Shown here: piece after piece, positions 1 through 8,863 of the stretch
Numbering within the stretch: the first letter of the stretch is position 1
How the letters are laid out: the number at the start of each line of letters is the position of its first letter
Source of the DNA: UMGS1883 sp045636425
Lineage (GTDB): Bacteria; Bacillota; Clostridia; UMGS1883
Assembly: GCA_045636425.1 (NCBI GenBank)
Contig: JAZTXM010000002.1
Coordinates: forward strand, 124,001 to 188,000
Length of the DNA stretch: 64,000 nt
Reading direction: 5' to 3'
Translations under genes and position numbers: made by a program
The notes under the pieces: model-generated
Database searches by the model: none
Seen by the model: only the letters and a program-made list of their open reading frames with translations
What the model was told of the DNA's origin: nothing

Positions 1-73
1 TTCTTCCGAAACGGAGGAAATGATTAAAAATGCGGTTGCCGAGTGCGTACAAAAATTTCTCGCCCGCAAGTGA
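1..73 (+). CDS. atpA: ATP synthase F1 alpha subunit, C-terminal end (partial)
   Basis: The frame starting at base 2 is open from the window edge and ends at TGA (71-73), giving 23 residues ending in FLARK. It lies directly upstream of atpG, atpD and atpC, which is the position of atpA in the standard F1Fo operon. Only the C-terminal tail is visible, so the identity rests on gene order more than on the residues themselves. Confidence 0.75.
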   Translation, partial: SSETEEMIKNAVAECVQKFLARK

Positions 74-84
74 GGTGACGCAAT

Positions 85-918
85 ATGCCTTCAATGAAAG
101 CAATTAAAAACAGAATAAAAAGCGTCGAAAACACCCGTCAGATTACGAAGGCGATGCAGCTTGTTGCCACCAGTAAAATGAAAAAGGCAAAAGAACGCAT
201 CGAAGAAAGCCGTCCGTTTTTTGAAACGCTTTCCGAAGCCTTGGAGAATATCAGCAAAAACAATAAGGACTTTTCCTCACCTTTCACTAAAGAAGCAAAA
301 GAGGGAAAGGCATGCCATATTGTTATTGCAGGTGACAGAGGGCTTGCAGGCGGATACAATAACAACTTATTCAAGTCCCTGGATTATAAGGACGGGGATA
401 TTATCTTCCCTATCGGGAAAAAAGTTTTGGAATACTTTTCTAAAAAGAATGTATCCTTTTTCACTACCGCATATTCCGTTGCGGCAGATGTGAAAATTTC
501 CGACTGTAACAGCATCGGTCAGGTGCTTTCCGAGGCTTTTCTTAAAGGCGATTTTACTTCTCTTGATATTTATTACACAGGATTTGTAAATGTATTATCT
601 CAGGTTCCTGCATCAAAGAAAATATTGCCCATTTCTTCTTCGGAAAGGGAGCCTGACAAGGTGCAGAGCCTCATCATTTACGACCCTTCTCCCGAAGCTG
701 TATATGAAAAAATTATTCCGCATTATATAGGCGGTATAGTATACGGCGGTGTGTGTGAATCCATTGCCTCCGAGCTTAGTGCACGCAGAACGGCAATGGA
801 AAACGCAACCGACAATGCAGGCGAAATAATTGACAGTTTGAGCCTGAAATATAACAGAGCCAGACAGGCGGCAATTACACAGGAGCTAACCGAGATAGTC
901 GCGGGTTCCAACCAATAA
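85..918 (+). CDS. atpG: ATP synthase F1 gamma subunit
   Basis: This is the central rotor stalk of F1Fo ATP synthase, which couples proton or sodium flow to catalysis in the alpha/beta hexamer. The 277-residue product opens with the family N-terminal helix (MPSMKAIKNRIKSVENT, then QITKAMQLVATSKM) and closes with the conserved C-terminal helix (SARRTAMENATDNA, then YNRARQAAITQELTEIV). Both helices form the coiled coil inside the hexamer. Length is near the usual 280-290. A gaggtg Shine-Dalgarno lies just before the ATG, 11 bases after atpA ends. It is co-transcribed with atpA, atpD and atpC. Confidence 0.97.
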   Translation: MPSMKAIKNRIKSVENTRQITKAMQLVATSKMKKAKERIEESRPFFETLSEALENISKNNKDFSSPFTKEAKEGKACHIVIAGDRGLAGGYNNNLFKSLDYKDGDIIFPIGKKVLEYFSKKNVSFFTTAYSVAADVKISDCNSIGQVLSEAFLKGDFTSLDIYYTGFVNVLSQVPASKKILPISSSEREPDKVQSLIIYDPSPEAVYEKIIPHYIGGIVYGGVCESIASELSARRTAMENATDNAGEIIDSLSLKYNRARQAAITQELTEIVAGSNQ

Positions 919-936
919 TGAAAGGATTGATAATCC

Positions 937-2331
937 ATGGCAGAAAAAAACATAGGTAAGGTAATTTCGGTTATCGGACCTGTACTTGATATTAAATTTG
1001 AAAACGGACAGCTTCCCAATCTGCTTAATGCTATTGAAATTGAAACTACGGAGCGTAAAATCACACTTGAAGTAGCACAGCACATTGGCGATGATGTTGT
1101 CCGCTGTATCGCTATGAGTTCTACTGATGGACTTGTCCGCGGTATGGATGCACTTGATACGGGAAAGAAAATCAGCGTCCCCGTAGGAGAGTGTACTTTA
1201 GGAAGAATCTTTAATCTCCTCGGCGAGCCGGTTGACAATCAGCCTGCTCCCGAAAACCCTGAAAAATGGGAGATTCACCGCCCTGCTCCCGGCTATGACG
1301 AGCAGGAAAGTACCACGGAAATTCTGGAAACAGGAATCAAGGTCGTAGACCTTATCTGCCCCTATGCAAAGGGCGGTAAGATTGGTCTTTTCGGCGGTGC
1401 GGGTGTTGGTAAGACGGTTCTTATTATGGAGCTTATCAATAACGTTGCAAAACAGCACGGCGGTCTCAGTGTATTTACCGGTGTAGGTGAAAGAACACGT
1501 GAGGGTAATGACCTTTATAACGAAATGAAGGAATCGGGCGTTATCAATAAGACAGCCTTGGTTTACGGTCAGATGAACGAGCCTCCGGGAGCAAGAATGA
1601 GAGTTGCACTTTCAGGGCTTACCATGGCAGAATACTTCCGTGACAGAGAAGGTCAGGACGTGCTTCTCTTTATCGACAATATTTTCCGTTTCACACAGGC
1701 AGGAAGTGAGGTTTCCGCCCTTCTGGGACGTATGCCTTCTGCCGTTGGTTATCAGCCCACCTTGGCTACGGAAATGGGTGCACTTCAAGAGAGAATCACC
1801 TCCACAAAGAAAGGGTCAATCACATCTGTTCAGGCTGTTTACGTGCCTGCCGATGACCTTACCGACCCTGCTCCCGCAACAACCTTTGCGCATCTTGATG
1901 CAACCACCGTTCTTTCAAGACAGATTGCATCACAGGGTATTTATCCTGCGGTTGACCCCCTTGATTCAACTTCAAGAATTCTTACTCCCGACGTAGTGGG
2001 AATTGAGCATTACGAAACAGCCAGAGCAGTTCAGAGAATTCTCCAGAGATATAACGAGCTTCAGGATATTATTGCAATTATGGGTATGGATGAGCTTAGC
2101 GAAGAAGATAAGCTTACCGTAAGTCGCGCAAGAAAGGTACAAAGATTCCTTTCTCAGCCTTTCTCCGTTGCAGAACAGTTTACAGGTATGCAGGGTAAGT
2201 ATGTACCTCTTAAGGAAACTATCCGAGGCTTTAAGGAAATTATTGAAGGCAAGCACGATGACCTTCCCGAATCAGCATTCCTGTTCGTAGGAACCATTGA
2301 AGAAGCTATTGAAAAAGCTAAGAAAAACTAA
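937..2331 (+). CDS. atpD: ATP synthase F1 beta subunit (catalytic)
   Basis: Catalytic subunit of F1 that makes ATP from ADP and phosphate on the cytoplasmic face of the membrane. The 464-residue protein shows the Walker A loop GGAGVGKT near residue 150, the GERTREGNDLY catalytic-glutamate segment, the Walker B region DVLLFIDNIFRFTQAGSE and the DELSEEDKL segment corresponding to the DELSEED motif. The length is normal. It starts 18 bases after atpG with an aaagga site and ends 12 bases before atpC, so it belongs to the same transcript. Confidence 0.99.
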   Translation: MAEKNIGKVISVIGPVLDIKFENGQLPNLLNAIEIETTERKITLEVAQHIGDDVVRCIAMSSTDGLVRGMDALDTGKKISVPVGECTLGRIFNLLGEPVDNQPAPENPEKWEIHRPAPGYDEQESTTEILETGIKVVDLICPYAKGGKIGLFGGAGVGKTVLIMELINNVAKQHGGLSVFTGVGERTREGNDLYNEMKESGVINKTALVYGQMNEPPGARMRVALSGLTMAEYFRDREGQDVLLFIDNIFRFTQAGSEVSALLGRMPSAVGYQPTLATEMGALQERITSTKKGSITSVQAVYVPADDLTDPAPATTFAHLDATTVLSRQIASQGIYPAVDPLDSTSRILTPDVVGIEHYETARAVQRILQRYNELQDIIAIMGMDELSEEDKLTVSRARKVQRFLSQPFSVAEQFTGMQGKYVPLKETIRGFKEIIEGKHDDLPESAFLFVGTIEEAIEKAKKN

Positions 2332-2343
2332 AGGGTTGAGATT

Positions 2344-2748
2344 ATGAACGGATTTGAATTGCAAATAGTGACTCCCGACGGATCTTTATACAGCGGAAAT
2401 GCAAACAAAATAATTCTTCGCACAAGTGAGGGTGACGTGGGAATTTTTCCCAGGCACTCTGACTATATTGCACCGCTTTCAATCGGTCTTGCCAGGGTAT
2501 TTACAGACGACGGCGAACGCACCGCTGCCTGTTCAGGCGGTATGGTGACTGTGTCGGGCGGTGTTGTCCGCGTGGTTGCCTCCACCTTTGAATGGTCGGA
2601 GGATATTGACGTAGAGAGAGCAAAAAGAGCCAAGGAAAGAGCACAGTTAAGGCTTGCTGATACTAAGAGCAGCGACTTTGAGCATCGCCTTGCAGAAATT
2701 AAACTAAAGAAATCCCTTGCACGATTGGGTGCAGCCGAAAGGAAATAA
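2344..2748 (+). CDS. atpC: ATP synthase F1 epsilon subunit
   Basis: Small stalk subunit of F1 that contacts gamma and the c-ring and can inhibit ATP hydrolysis. The 134 residues contain the N-terminal beta sandwich (IVTPDGSLYSGNANKIILRT, then GDVGIFPRHSDYIAPL) and a helical C-terminal pair rich in Lys, Arg and Ala (residues about 88-134), as expected for the long form. It is the last recognised ATP synthase gene, and the following gene starts only 3 bases after its stop. Confidence 0.96.
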   Translation: MNGFELQIVTPDGSLYSGNANKIILRTSEGDVGIFPRHSDYIAPLSIGLARVFTDDGERTAACSGGMVTVSGGVVRVVASTFEWSEDIDVERAKRAKERAQLRLADTKSSDFEHRLAEIKLKKSLARLGAAERK

Positions 2749-2751
2749 ACC

Positions 2752-3423
2752 ATGGCTGAAAGATACGGCGAAATTCCGAAAAAATTCACAAGTAAATGGT
2801 GGTCTTATTTCTGGACCTATTACAAATGGTGGGTAATTGTTCCTGCTGTGCTTATAGTAGCGGTAGTGTGTCTTTTAACTTCCATTTGGAAAATGGAGCG
2901 TTATGACGTGACGCTGACTTATGCAGGACCGCATTTTTTTCCGAATAATCACGTGAAGCAAATTTCAGGGGAGCTTGGAGGGCTTTGCGAGGATGTAAAT
3001 AAAGACGGAGAAAAGCTTCTGACTCTTGCAAACATGACTATTTCAGACAAGGAAATTGACCTTGAATACAAATCTTCCCTTTTGATATCCCTGCAATTCG
3101 CCTTGGAGGAAGAAGAAAAATACATCTTTATCATTCATAAGGATTTTGCCTCACGATATTTAGCACAGAATGAAAAAGGTTGCCGTTATGCACCTGCTAA
3201 AGAGTGGCTTACTGCCGATATAGGTTATAGCAAGGCACTGTCTGCACACGGCAATGACTACGGAATTTTACTTGATGAAAGCGATATTTTTAAGAAATGG
3301 AACTGCGACCTAAAGGACCATTATCTTCTTATAAGAAAAAAGCCCGCCGATAAAGCGGAGCTTCCTGCATATAATGCGGCAATAGAGCTTGCAAACAAGC
3401 TGTTAGAACATAAGGGGATGTAA
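2752..3423 (+). CDS. Membrane-anchored protein of unknown function, downstream of atpC
   Basis: The 223-residue product has a Trp/Tyr-rich N-terminus (KWWSYFWTYYKWW) that runs into one hydrophobic helix at about residues 26-45, then a mostly hydrophilic domain of about 170 residues. This suggests a single-pass protein with an outward-facing domain. No enzyme motif was recognised. It starts 3 bases after the atpC stop, so it is very likely translated from the ATP synthase message. Proteins with this kind of start are, from memory, common as hypotheticals in Clostridia. Topology is inferred from hydrophobicity only. Confidence 0.7.
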   Translation: MAERYGEIPKKFTSKWWSYFWTYYKWWVIVPAVLIVAVVCLLTSIWKMERYDVTLTYAGPHFFPNNHVKQISGELGGLCEDVNKDGEKLLTLANMTISDKEIDLEYKSSLLISLQFALEEEEKYIFIIHKDFASRYLAQNEKGCRYAPAKEWLTADIGYSKALSAHGNDYGILLDESDIFKKWNCDLKDHYLLIRKKPADKAELPAYNAAIELANKLLEHKGM

Positions 3424-3550
3424 AAAAGTCCAGATCGCAAAAAGGCAATTAGCATACAAAATAAAATGCTCGAAAAAACGACTGAACTTTATATTTTGGT
3501 TGAAAAATCTCATATTCTTCGATTTTTCTATGTTTCTAAGCCTTTTTGCT

Positions 3551-3632
3551 ACGAACAAACTTCGCCTCTCGACGTACCCACGTACGCCTTCGGGTAACCC
3601 ACGGCAAGCCGTGGCTCAGTTTGTCCGTTCTG
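3551..3632. repeat. Structured intergenic repeat-like element
   Basis: The gap holds several short inverted repeats: ccacggc/gccgtgg (3599-3605 with 3608-3614), cgtac repeated around 3571-3585, and loosely inverted outer ends (acaaact near 3554, agtttgt near 3618). An open frame runs through it, but its translation is low-complexity and lacks a good start site, so it is treated as noncoding. It resembles the palindromic intergenic repeats common in gut Clostridia. The class is not identified. Confidence 0.4.
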
Positions 3633-3657
3633 AATCATTTTTCCTATCCCCTAATAA

Positions 3658-3695
3658 AAAGGAGGTGTAAAAAACCGAGTTTTTACACCTCCTTT
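3658..3695 (+). terminator. Rho-independent terminator after the ATP synthase operon
   Basis: A perfect 16-bp stem pairs 3658-3673 with 3680-3695 across a 6-base loop, with an A-run on the left and a short T-run on the right. It stands between the ATP synthase operon and the next + strand gene. Confidence 0.8.
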
Positions 3696-3713
3696 AATAG
3701 TCAGGTGATTATT

Positions 3714-4436
3714 TTGAAATATCCTTATCTGCCCCACGAAAAAGCAACGGTGTTTATAGCCGATGTTCATATAGACGATGCCACTGTTATCACTCCTCCC
3801 GAAATTCCCGTTTTGCCCGAGGGGCTTATTCGTCATGCGGATTTGGGAATATGCATTGTTTCCCCCAAAAAGGCGGTATGTCCGCCCGAAAGTTGTGCAT
3901 ACTATAGGGAAAAGCTCTCCCCCTACGGATTTGAGGTCATTTCAGGAAAATCACATATCGGCAGTAACTACCCAAGCGACAGTGCATATAATGTTGGTAT
4001 AGTCGGAAAAAAATGTTTTTTAAACAAAAGTGTATGCGATGAGCATTTATATGAAATACTTATCAGCGAGGGTTACGAAATAATAAATGTGAAGCAGGGA
4101 TATACAAAATGCTCCATATGCCCCGTAGATGAAAATAGCTTTATAACAGGCGATAAAGGGATTGCCTCCGCAGGAGATAATGCAGGGATGGATGTTCTTT
4201 TAATATCCAATGACAATATTTCTTTGCCCGGCTATTCAAACGGATTTTTCGGAGGCTCCACAGGCATGGGAGCAAAGGATGAGCTTCTTGTAAACGGCGA
4301 CATTTCCACGCTCCCCGACCACGACAGGATAAAGGAATTTTTAGAAGAAAGAAAAATCCGCATAAAAAGCATCAAGGAAGGAGAAGTAAGGGATATAGGC
4401 TCCATTATACCTTTGATAGCATCAAACGAAAGCTAA
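3714..4436 (+). CDS. DUF6873-like protein (guanidino-group-modifying enzyme fold)
   Basis: TTG at 3714 is chosen as the start because aggtga lies at 3703-3708. The upstream extension of the open frame to 3546 crosses a terminator hairpin and a repeat and looks noncoding. The 240-residue protein includes VFIADVHIDD, GICIVSPKKAVCP, INVKQGYTKCSICPVDENS, ITGDKGIASA and a glycine-rich GFFGGSTGMGAKDE. The alternating beta strands and the Cys/Asp/Gly pattern recall the DUF6873 family, thought to adopt the amidinotransferase-like GME fold. No substrate is known to me. It lies 30 bases before the YtxC gene, suggesting co-transcription. Confidence 0.65.
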   Translation: MKYPYLPHEKATVFIADVHIDDATVITPPEIPVLPEGLIRHADLGICIVSPKKAVCPPESCAYYREKLSPYGFEVISGKSHIGSNYPSDSAYNVGIVGKKCFLNKSVCDEHLYEILISEGYEIINVKQGYTKCSICPVDENSFITGDKGIASAGDNAGMDVLLISNDNISLPGYSNGFFGGSTGMGAKDELLVNGDISTLPDHDRIKEFLEERKIRIKSIKEGEVRDIGSIIPLIASNES

Positions 4437-4466
4437 CTACATAATCAATAAATGAGGTGATAGCTT

Positions 4467-5156
4467 TTGGATTATAATGCCGCTTTATCTCTGCCGAAGA
4501 ACTGTGACATCAGGGAGTTTGCAGGGCAGATAACAAGCGAAATTCTTGACAAATGCGAACGGAATTTACTATATAAGATTACTAAGAATGAATTCCCCTA
4601 TACCCCCGAGGGTGACAGGAACCAAATATACAATATAGCATTAAAACATGCATCGGGGCAGAGCGATGATGTGATGGACACCATTCATTATAACAGGCGA
4701 AAAGCACTGATTGAGGAGCGTGCCATTGACTATCTTCGCGAAAACAACTGCATAATATTAAACGGATTTATAAACTTCAGGTTAGAGGAGTACAAAAACG
4801 AATTACGCTCTCTTTGCCATGATGCGGCGGACGAAATGTATGCCCTACGGGAATATGACGAGTTTTTGAATATGCTACGCTTTTTCGTTTCTGTGCAATC
4901 ACCAAAGGAAAACACCGTCCATGTATTAAAAAAGAACGGTGTTTTGAGAATTGAAAACAAGTGGCATAGGGATATCACAAAATTTTACGCGGAGGAATTT
5001 GCTTTTAGCGGTGAAGATTTCACCTCGGAAGATATTGCCTTAAGTGCATTGATATCAATTTCACCCAGGAAAATTGTTGTTCACGACAATAAGGAAAATG
5101 ATAAAATATATGAAACACTTTTAAGCGTATTTCCAAATGTAGAGTTTACAGAATAG
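4467..5156 (+). CDS. ytxC: Sporulation protein of the YtxC family
   Basis: The 229-residue protein carries the YtxC signature NGFINFRLEEY near residue 100, preceded by basic RRKALIEERAIDYL and followed by a helical segment and a C-terminal region ending in ISPRKIVVHD and FPNVEFTE. YtxC is a cytoplasmic protein linked to sporulation whose biochemical role is not established. The start is TTG at 4467, supported by gaggtga 6 bases upstream. It probably shares a transcript with the preceding gene and is followed at once by a strong hairpin. Confidence 0.8.
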   Translation: MDYNAALSLPKNCDIREFAGQITSEILDKCERNLLYKITKNEFPYTPEGDRNQIYNIALKHASGQSDDVMDTIHYNRRKALIEERAIDYLRENNCIILNGFINFRLEEYKNELRSLCHDAADEMYALREYDEFLNMLRFFVSVQSPKENTVHVLKKNGVLRIENKWHRDITKFYAEEFAFSGEDFTSEDIALSALISISPRKIVVHDNKENDKIYETLLSVFPNVEFTE

Positions 5157-5161
5157 GAAAA

Positions 5162-5200
5162 GAGACACATTGGGGACAGTCCCCATTGTGTCTCTCTTTT
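5162..5200. terminator. Bidirectional terminator between ytxC and a phosphodiesterase gene
   Basis: A 15-bp stem with one mismatch pairs 5162-5176 with 5180-5194 across loop cag, with A-rich left and T-rich right flanks. It can end both converging transcripts. The core tggggacagtcccca resembles a sequence often seen in intergenic hairpins of gut Firmicutes. Confidence 0.8.
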
Positions 5201-5728
5201 TTACTTCTTTGGCACTTGAATTTCTCCGGCAAGATTCTTCCATGTGAAGCATCCATTCTCCAGCACCATATATCCATGCCAGGAATCCTCTTTTGGAATT
5301 GATACCGAACCGGGATTAATGTAGCGAACGCCCTCTTTCACATAATCTATCGGAATATGAGTGTGTCCGGACAGGACCATCTCTCCCGGTTGCAGGGCAG
5401 GGAAATCATGATGACCATGCGCAGCATAGATTGTCATCCCTTCCCAACAAAGCAGGGCAGAATCTGACAAAACCGGGAAGTCCAGCATCATCTGGTCTAC
5501 CTCGGTGTCGCAGTTGCCCCGTACACAAAGGAGCTTTTCTTTGATACCGTTAAGCATTGCCGCTACCTCTTTGGGTGCATATCCCGCAGGAAGGTTGTTC
5601 CGCGGACCATGATAGAGCAAATCCCCCAAGAGCAATACCTTGGCGGGATTTTCCCTCTCCACTGCTTCCATCAAATGCCGACAATACTCCGCCGATCCAT
5701 GAATATCCGATGCAATCAATAATTTCAT
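5201..5728 (-). CDS. YfcE-family metallophosphoesterase
   Basis: Calcineurin-like phosphodiesterase with the full set of two-metal motifs: DIHG near the N-terminus, GDLLYHGPRN, GNCDTE, AAHGHHD and SGHTHIP. YfcE proteins hydrolyse phosphodiester model substrates with manganese, and the physiological substrate is unknown. The start at 5728 gives 175 residues and has ggagg 8 bases upstream. A longer frame to 5764 lacks such a site. The gene looks somewhat richer in G+C than its neighbours by eye, so transfer is possible but unproven. It converges on ytxC. Confidence 0.9.
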   Translation of the reverse strand: MKLLIASDIHGSAEYCRHLMEAVERENPAKVLLLGDLLYHGPRNNLPAGYAPKEVAAMLNGIKEKLLCVRGNCDTEVDQMMLDFPVLSDSALLCWEGMTIYAAHGHHDFPALQPGEMVLSGHTHIPIDYVKEGVRYINPGSVSIPKEDSWHGYMVLENGCFTWKNLAGEIQVPKK

Positions 5729-5797
5729 AAATTTTTCCTCCGTATTAAAATTTGTTTGTACCAAGTTATAATAAAAAAATCAATAATGAATTGCCTT

Positions 5798-7432
5798 TTA
5801 ATGCACAATTGTGCTTCCGCCGATAAACTCCCTTATAATTGAGGTGGGCGGAATAGGCTCGGGGTCAAATTCTTCAAAGTAGGAAAGAAGCTTGATAAGC
5901 CTTCTTGCACGGCTTAAATAGGGGCTATCCTCCCCTATTTCGGAAAGAAGCTTAATTGCAGGCTCTTTAAGCACGGAAAGCTCATACACCAAAGAGGAAT
6001 TAAACACCTCGTCCGCTTCGCTTTCAAAGGGAAAAATGTACTTTTGCTCCCCTCTCCTCACGCTTTGCCATAGCTTAAATGTTCCCTCTGCAGGAGTGTT
6101 TCTGTGGGAGGCATCACGGACAATTCTGCGAAGAAGTCTGTTATCCGTAGGGGAAAATGCGTTATACTCATCAAGGCACAGACTGGTAAGACAGCTAAGA
6201 TATATTTTATACTTGTTTTCACGCTTAACACGGCTTGTGAGAAGCTCATTAAGTGCGTGAATACCCTCTGCAATGATTATCTGATTTTCACCTAAAGTGA
6301 GCGTTTTTCCTTTAACACGCTTTCGTATTTTGAAATCGTATTTGGGAAGTTCTACGCTTTCACCTTTGGCAAGAAGCGAAAGATGCTCATTGAAAAGCTC
6401 ATAGTCAATAGCCTCCACACACTCAAAATCCATTTCTCCGTTTTCGTCGCGAGGCATACGCTCATCATCTACATAATAATCATCAAGGGATATTACCACG
6501 GGATTTATGTGGTTGATTTTAAGGTGCAGGCAAAGGCGGTTTGCAAAAGAAGTTTTGCCCGAAGATGACGGCCCTGCAATCAAAATGACTTTTATATTCG
6601 GGTTTTCCTTGATTTTATCCGCAATACGGCTTATCCGCTTTTCGTGAAGCCCCTCTGCCATATTCACAAGCTCGGCTATATTACCTTCCCGTATAGTTTC
6701 ATTAAGGGCAAATATGTCGCCTACTCCTACCGTGCTTATCCAGTCACGGTAGTCCTCTATTGCATTATGAACCTTTATCCCCGTTTTAATTTCGGGAATT
6801 GCGTCAACCATGTAATCCGTGGGATATTTCAGTAAAAATCCGTCGTCGAAAGGAACGATATCAAAAACACTCAACGCCTGTAAGGAATATACAATGGGCT
6901 GATAGGTAAGGTGGTATCTTTTTGCCGTTTTACATGCGGTGATAACCTTGGCAGGGAGCTTTTCTATAAGCTCTGCCTTATCCGTCTCCCCGTTCTGCCT
7001 GAAAAGCTCTGCCAGAACTTCTTTTTTAAGCTTGATGGAATGGAACTTTTCATTCTGATGGATAGTTTCATTCATTTTTGCTTTAATTGCCTCTGCTATG
7101 CGTGCTTTATCCGAGGTTGTATTTATCTCAAAATAGGTTGACTTATTTACGGACTGGCGTACAAAAACCGTGTCCGCTCCCGTAATCTGCTCCGCCGCAT
7201 GAAGTAGCAATAAAATAAGGGATTCTTTGTAGATGAGGTATCCCTCATCGCTTTTTATGCTAAGGGGGAAAACCGTGTCCTTATGTTGCAAAATATAGTC
7301 AGACGGCACAATTTTGCCGTTGACTTTACAGGCAAGAACGCTCTTTCCCAATTCTTGTTCTATTATAAAATCGCCTATTTGGGTTTCTTTATCTATGCTT
7401 ATAGTTTCGGAATTATAGGTAAATTTAATCAT
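5798..7432 (-). CDS. Nucleoside (uridine-type) kinase with TGS and ThrRS-like N-terminal domains
   Basis: About 544 residues. The first 65 form a TGS-like domain. Residues about 65-230 resemble the second additional domain of threonyl-tRNA synthetase. From about residue 275 there is a phosphoribulokinase/uridine kinase domain with Walker A GPSSSGKTSFANRL and the downstream SLDDYYVD motif. Such proteins are annotated as nucleoside kinases in Clostridia and are thought to phosphorylate uridine or cytidine in pyrimidine salvage. ATG at 7432 is preferred because gaggtg lies 8 bases upstream. A TTG at 7438 is too close to it. The ribosome site sits between this gene and hemZ, so the two are probably coupled. 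Confidence 0.88.
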   Translation of the reverse strand: MIKFTYNSETISIDKETQIGDFIIEQELGKSVLACKVNGKIVPSDYILQHKDTVFPLSIKSDEGYLIYKESLILLLLHAAEQITGADTVFVRQSVNKSTYFEINTTSDKARIAEAIKAKMNETIHQNEKFHSIKLKKEVLAELFRQNGETDKAELIEKLPAKVITACKTAKRYHLTYQPIVYSLQALSVFDIVPFDDGFLLKYPTDYMVDAIPEIKTGIKVHNAIEDYRDWISTVGVGDIFALNETIREGNIAELVNMAEGLHEKRISRIADKIKENPNIKVILIAGPSSSGKTSFANRLCLHLKINHINPVVISLDDYYVDDERMPRDENGEMDFECVEAIDYELFNEHLSLLAKGESVELPKYDFKIRKRVKGKTLTLGENQIIIAEGIHALNELLTSRVKRENKYKIYLSCLTSLCLDEYNAFSPTDNRLLRRIVRDASHRNTPAEGTFKLWQSVRRGEQKYIFPFESEADEVFNSSLVYELSVLKEPAIKLLSEIGEDSPYLSRARRLIKLLSYFEEFDPEPIPPTSIIREFIGGSTIVH

Positions 7433-7439
7433 TTTCAAA

Positions 7440-8858
7440 TCACCTCAAAAATTCAAGTGCCTTTCTCTTCTTCTCTATTATCTCATCGATTCTATTTATA
7501 TAATCGGCAGCTTCCTTGGGATTAAACACCCTTTCAATCCTGTCGCCCTTTACCATTTTTGTAGATGCACCGCCGCCCATGGCAAGAATCGTCTGTATTT
7601 CCTCCATGATGTAGATATTATAAAGGCTTTCGTGTCCCTCAAAGGAAAACCCTACGTTTTCAAGATTTCCCAGGGTATTCTTTTGTTTATACATATAATA
7701 GGGGTTATATCCCTTTTCTGTCAGAAAATCGTATGAATACTGCACCATTTTATCCATATTATCGGCAAAACGCAGTTTTTCAAAATCATCAATAAGCCGT
7801 GCGGCTCTTTTTAAATACATTGTATGCACTGTCACGGCATGGGGAGAAAGGGCGCACACTTCACTCACTGTTTTTTGAAAATCTTCTATGCTTTCGCCGG
7901 GAAGCCCTGCAATAAGGTCTGCATTAATGCTGAAACAGCCGTATTTTTTTGTCATTTCAAAGGCTCGTATGGTTTCCTCCACGCTGTGCCGTCTTCCGAT
8001 TCTTTCCAGCGTTTCCTGATTCATGGTCTGCGGGTTTATGCTGATTCGATTGATGCCATTTTCGGAAAGGACATCAAGCATTTCGTCGGAAAAAGTATCG
8101 GGTCTTCCTGCTTCTATCGTAAATTCCTTAAGTGAAGATACATCAAAGGAGTTTTTAACCTTCTTTATAAGTATATTCAGATTTTCGGGCGATAATGTGG
8201 TCGGAGTGCCGCCACCGAAATAAATTGTTTCAGCTTTAAAGCCTAAATCCTCTGCCATACGTGCCGTCGCTTCAATTTCCTTTACAAGCGCCTCCACATA
8301 GGGTTGTACAAACTTTTGGTTGTGTGCCATTGCCTGAGAAATAAAGGAGCAATAGGAGCATCGGGTGGGACAAAAGGGTATTCCGATATAAAGACCTACG
8401 CCGTTTTTTACGCGGTTTTTGAGAAGCCCGAATTCCTTTTTTGCCACCTGAAGACTGAGGCGTGCTTTTTTGGGGGTAATGAAAAACTCCTCCTGCATGT
8501 AGCTTAATATTTCACTGTCACTCTTATTCTCGTCGAGCATCATTCGGGCAGTTTTGGCAGGTCTTATCCCTGTGGAAATTCCCCAGGGTGCGGGCATATC
8601 AGAAAGCTTTCTGCATGCAAAAAACACCGATTTCTTTATTAAATCGCTGATTTGCCTTTTTTCGGGAGAAAAAAGCTGCATTTCAATTTCACCCTCGGCT
8701 TGTCTTTCGCCGAGGGTGATTTTTGCTTTTGCTTTATATATATTTTCTTCAATATGTAGCTTAGATATTACATCAAATTCCGAATTTATATCGAAAAAAA
8801 GCTGTAATATCTGCCTTACGGCATCTTCAAAGGAATGTCCTTTTAATTCAATCTTCAT
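7440..8858 (-). CDS. hemZ: HemZ-type radical SAM protein (coproporphyrinogen dehydrogenase family)
   Basis: The 472-residue protein has a poorly conserved N-terminal domain of about 150 residues, then a radical SAM core with YIGIPFCPTRCSYCSF holding the three cysteines that bind the 4Fe-4S cluster, ETIYFGGGTPTTL, and INADLIAGLPGES. This arrangement and length match HemZ. HemN relatives decarboxylate coproporphyrinogen III, but few genuine heme pathways occur in such anaerobes, so the substrate is uncertain. It sits between an MBL hydrolase and the nucleoside kinase with only a few bases between genes. Confidence 0.88.
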   Translation of the reverse strand: MKIELKGHSFEDAVRQILQLFFDINSEFDVISKLHIEENIYKAKAKITLGERQAEGEIEMQLFSPEKRQISDLIKKSVFFACRKLSDMPAPWGISTGIRPAKTARMMLDENKSDSEILSYMQEEFFITPKKARLSLQVAKKEFGLLKNRVKNGVGLYIGIPFCPTRCSYCSFISQAMAHNQKFVQPYVEALVKEIEATARMAEDLGFKAETIYFGGGTPTTLSPENLNILIKKVKNSFDVSSLKEFTIEAGRPDTFSDEMLDVLSENGINRISINPQTMNQETLERIGRRHSVEETIRAFEMTKKYGCFSINADLIAGLPGESIEDFQKTVSEVCALSPHAVTVHTMYLKRAARLIDDFEKLRFADNMDKMVQYSYDFLTEKGYNPYYMYKQKNTLGNLENVGFSFEGHESLYNIYIMEEIQTILAMGGGASTKMVKGDRIERVFNPKEAADYINRIDEIIEKKRKALEFLR

Positions 8859-8863
8859 ATAAA

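Noticed and set aside
3546..3713. N-terminal extension of the DUF6873-like ORF
   Set aside because: It crosses a terminator hairpin and a structured repeat. The first codon has no ribosome site, while TTG 3714 has a good one.
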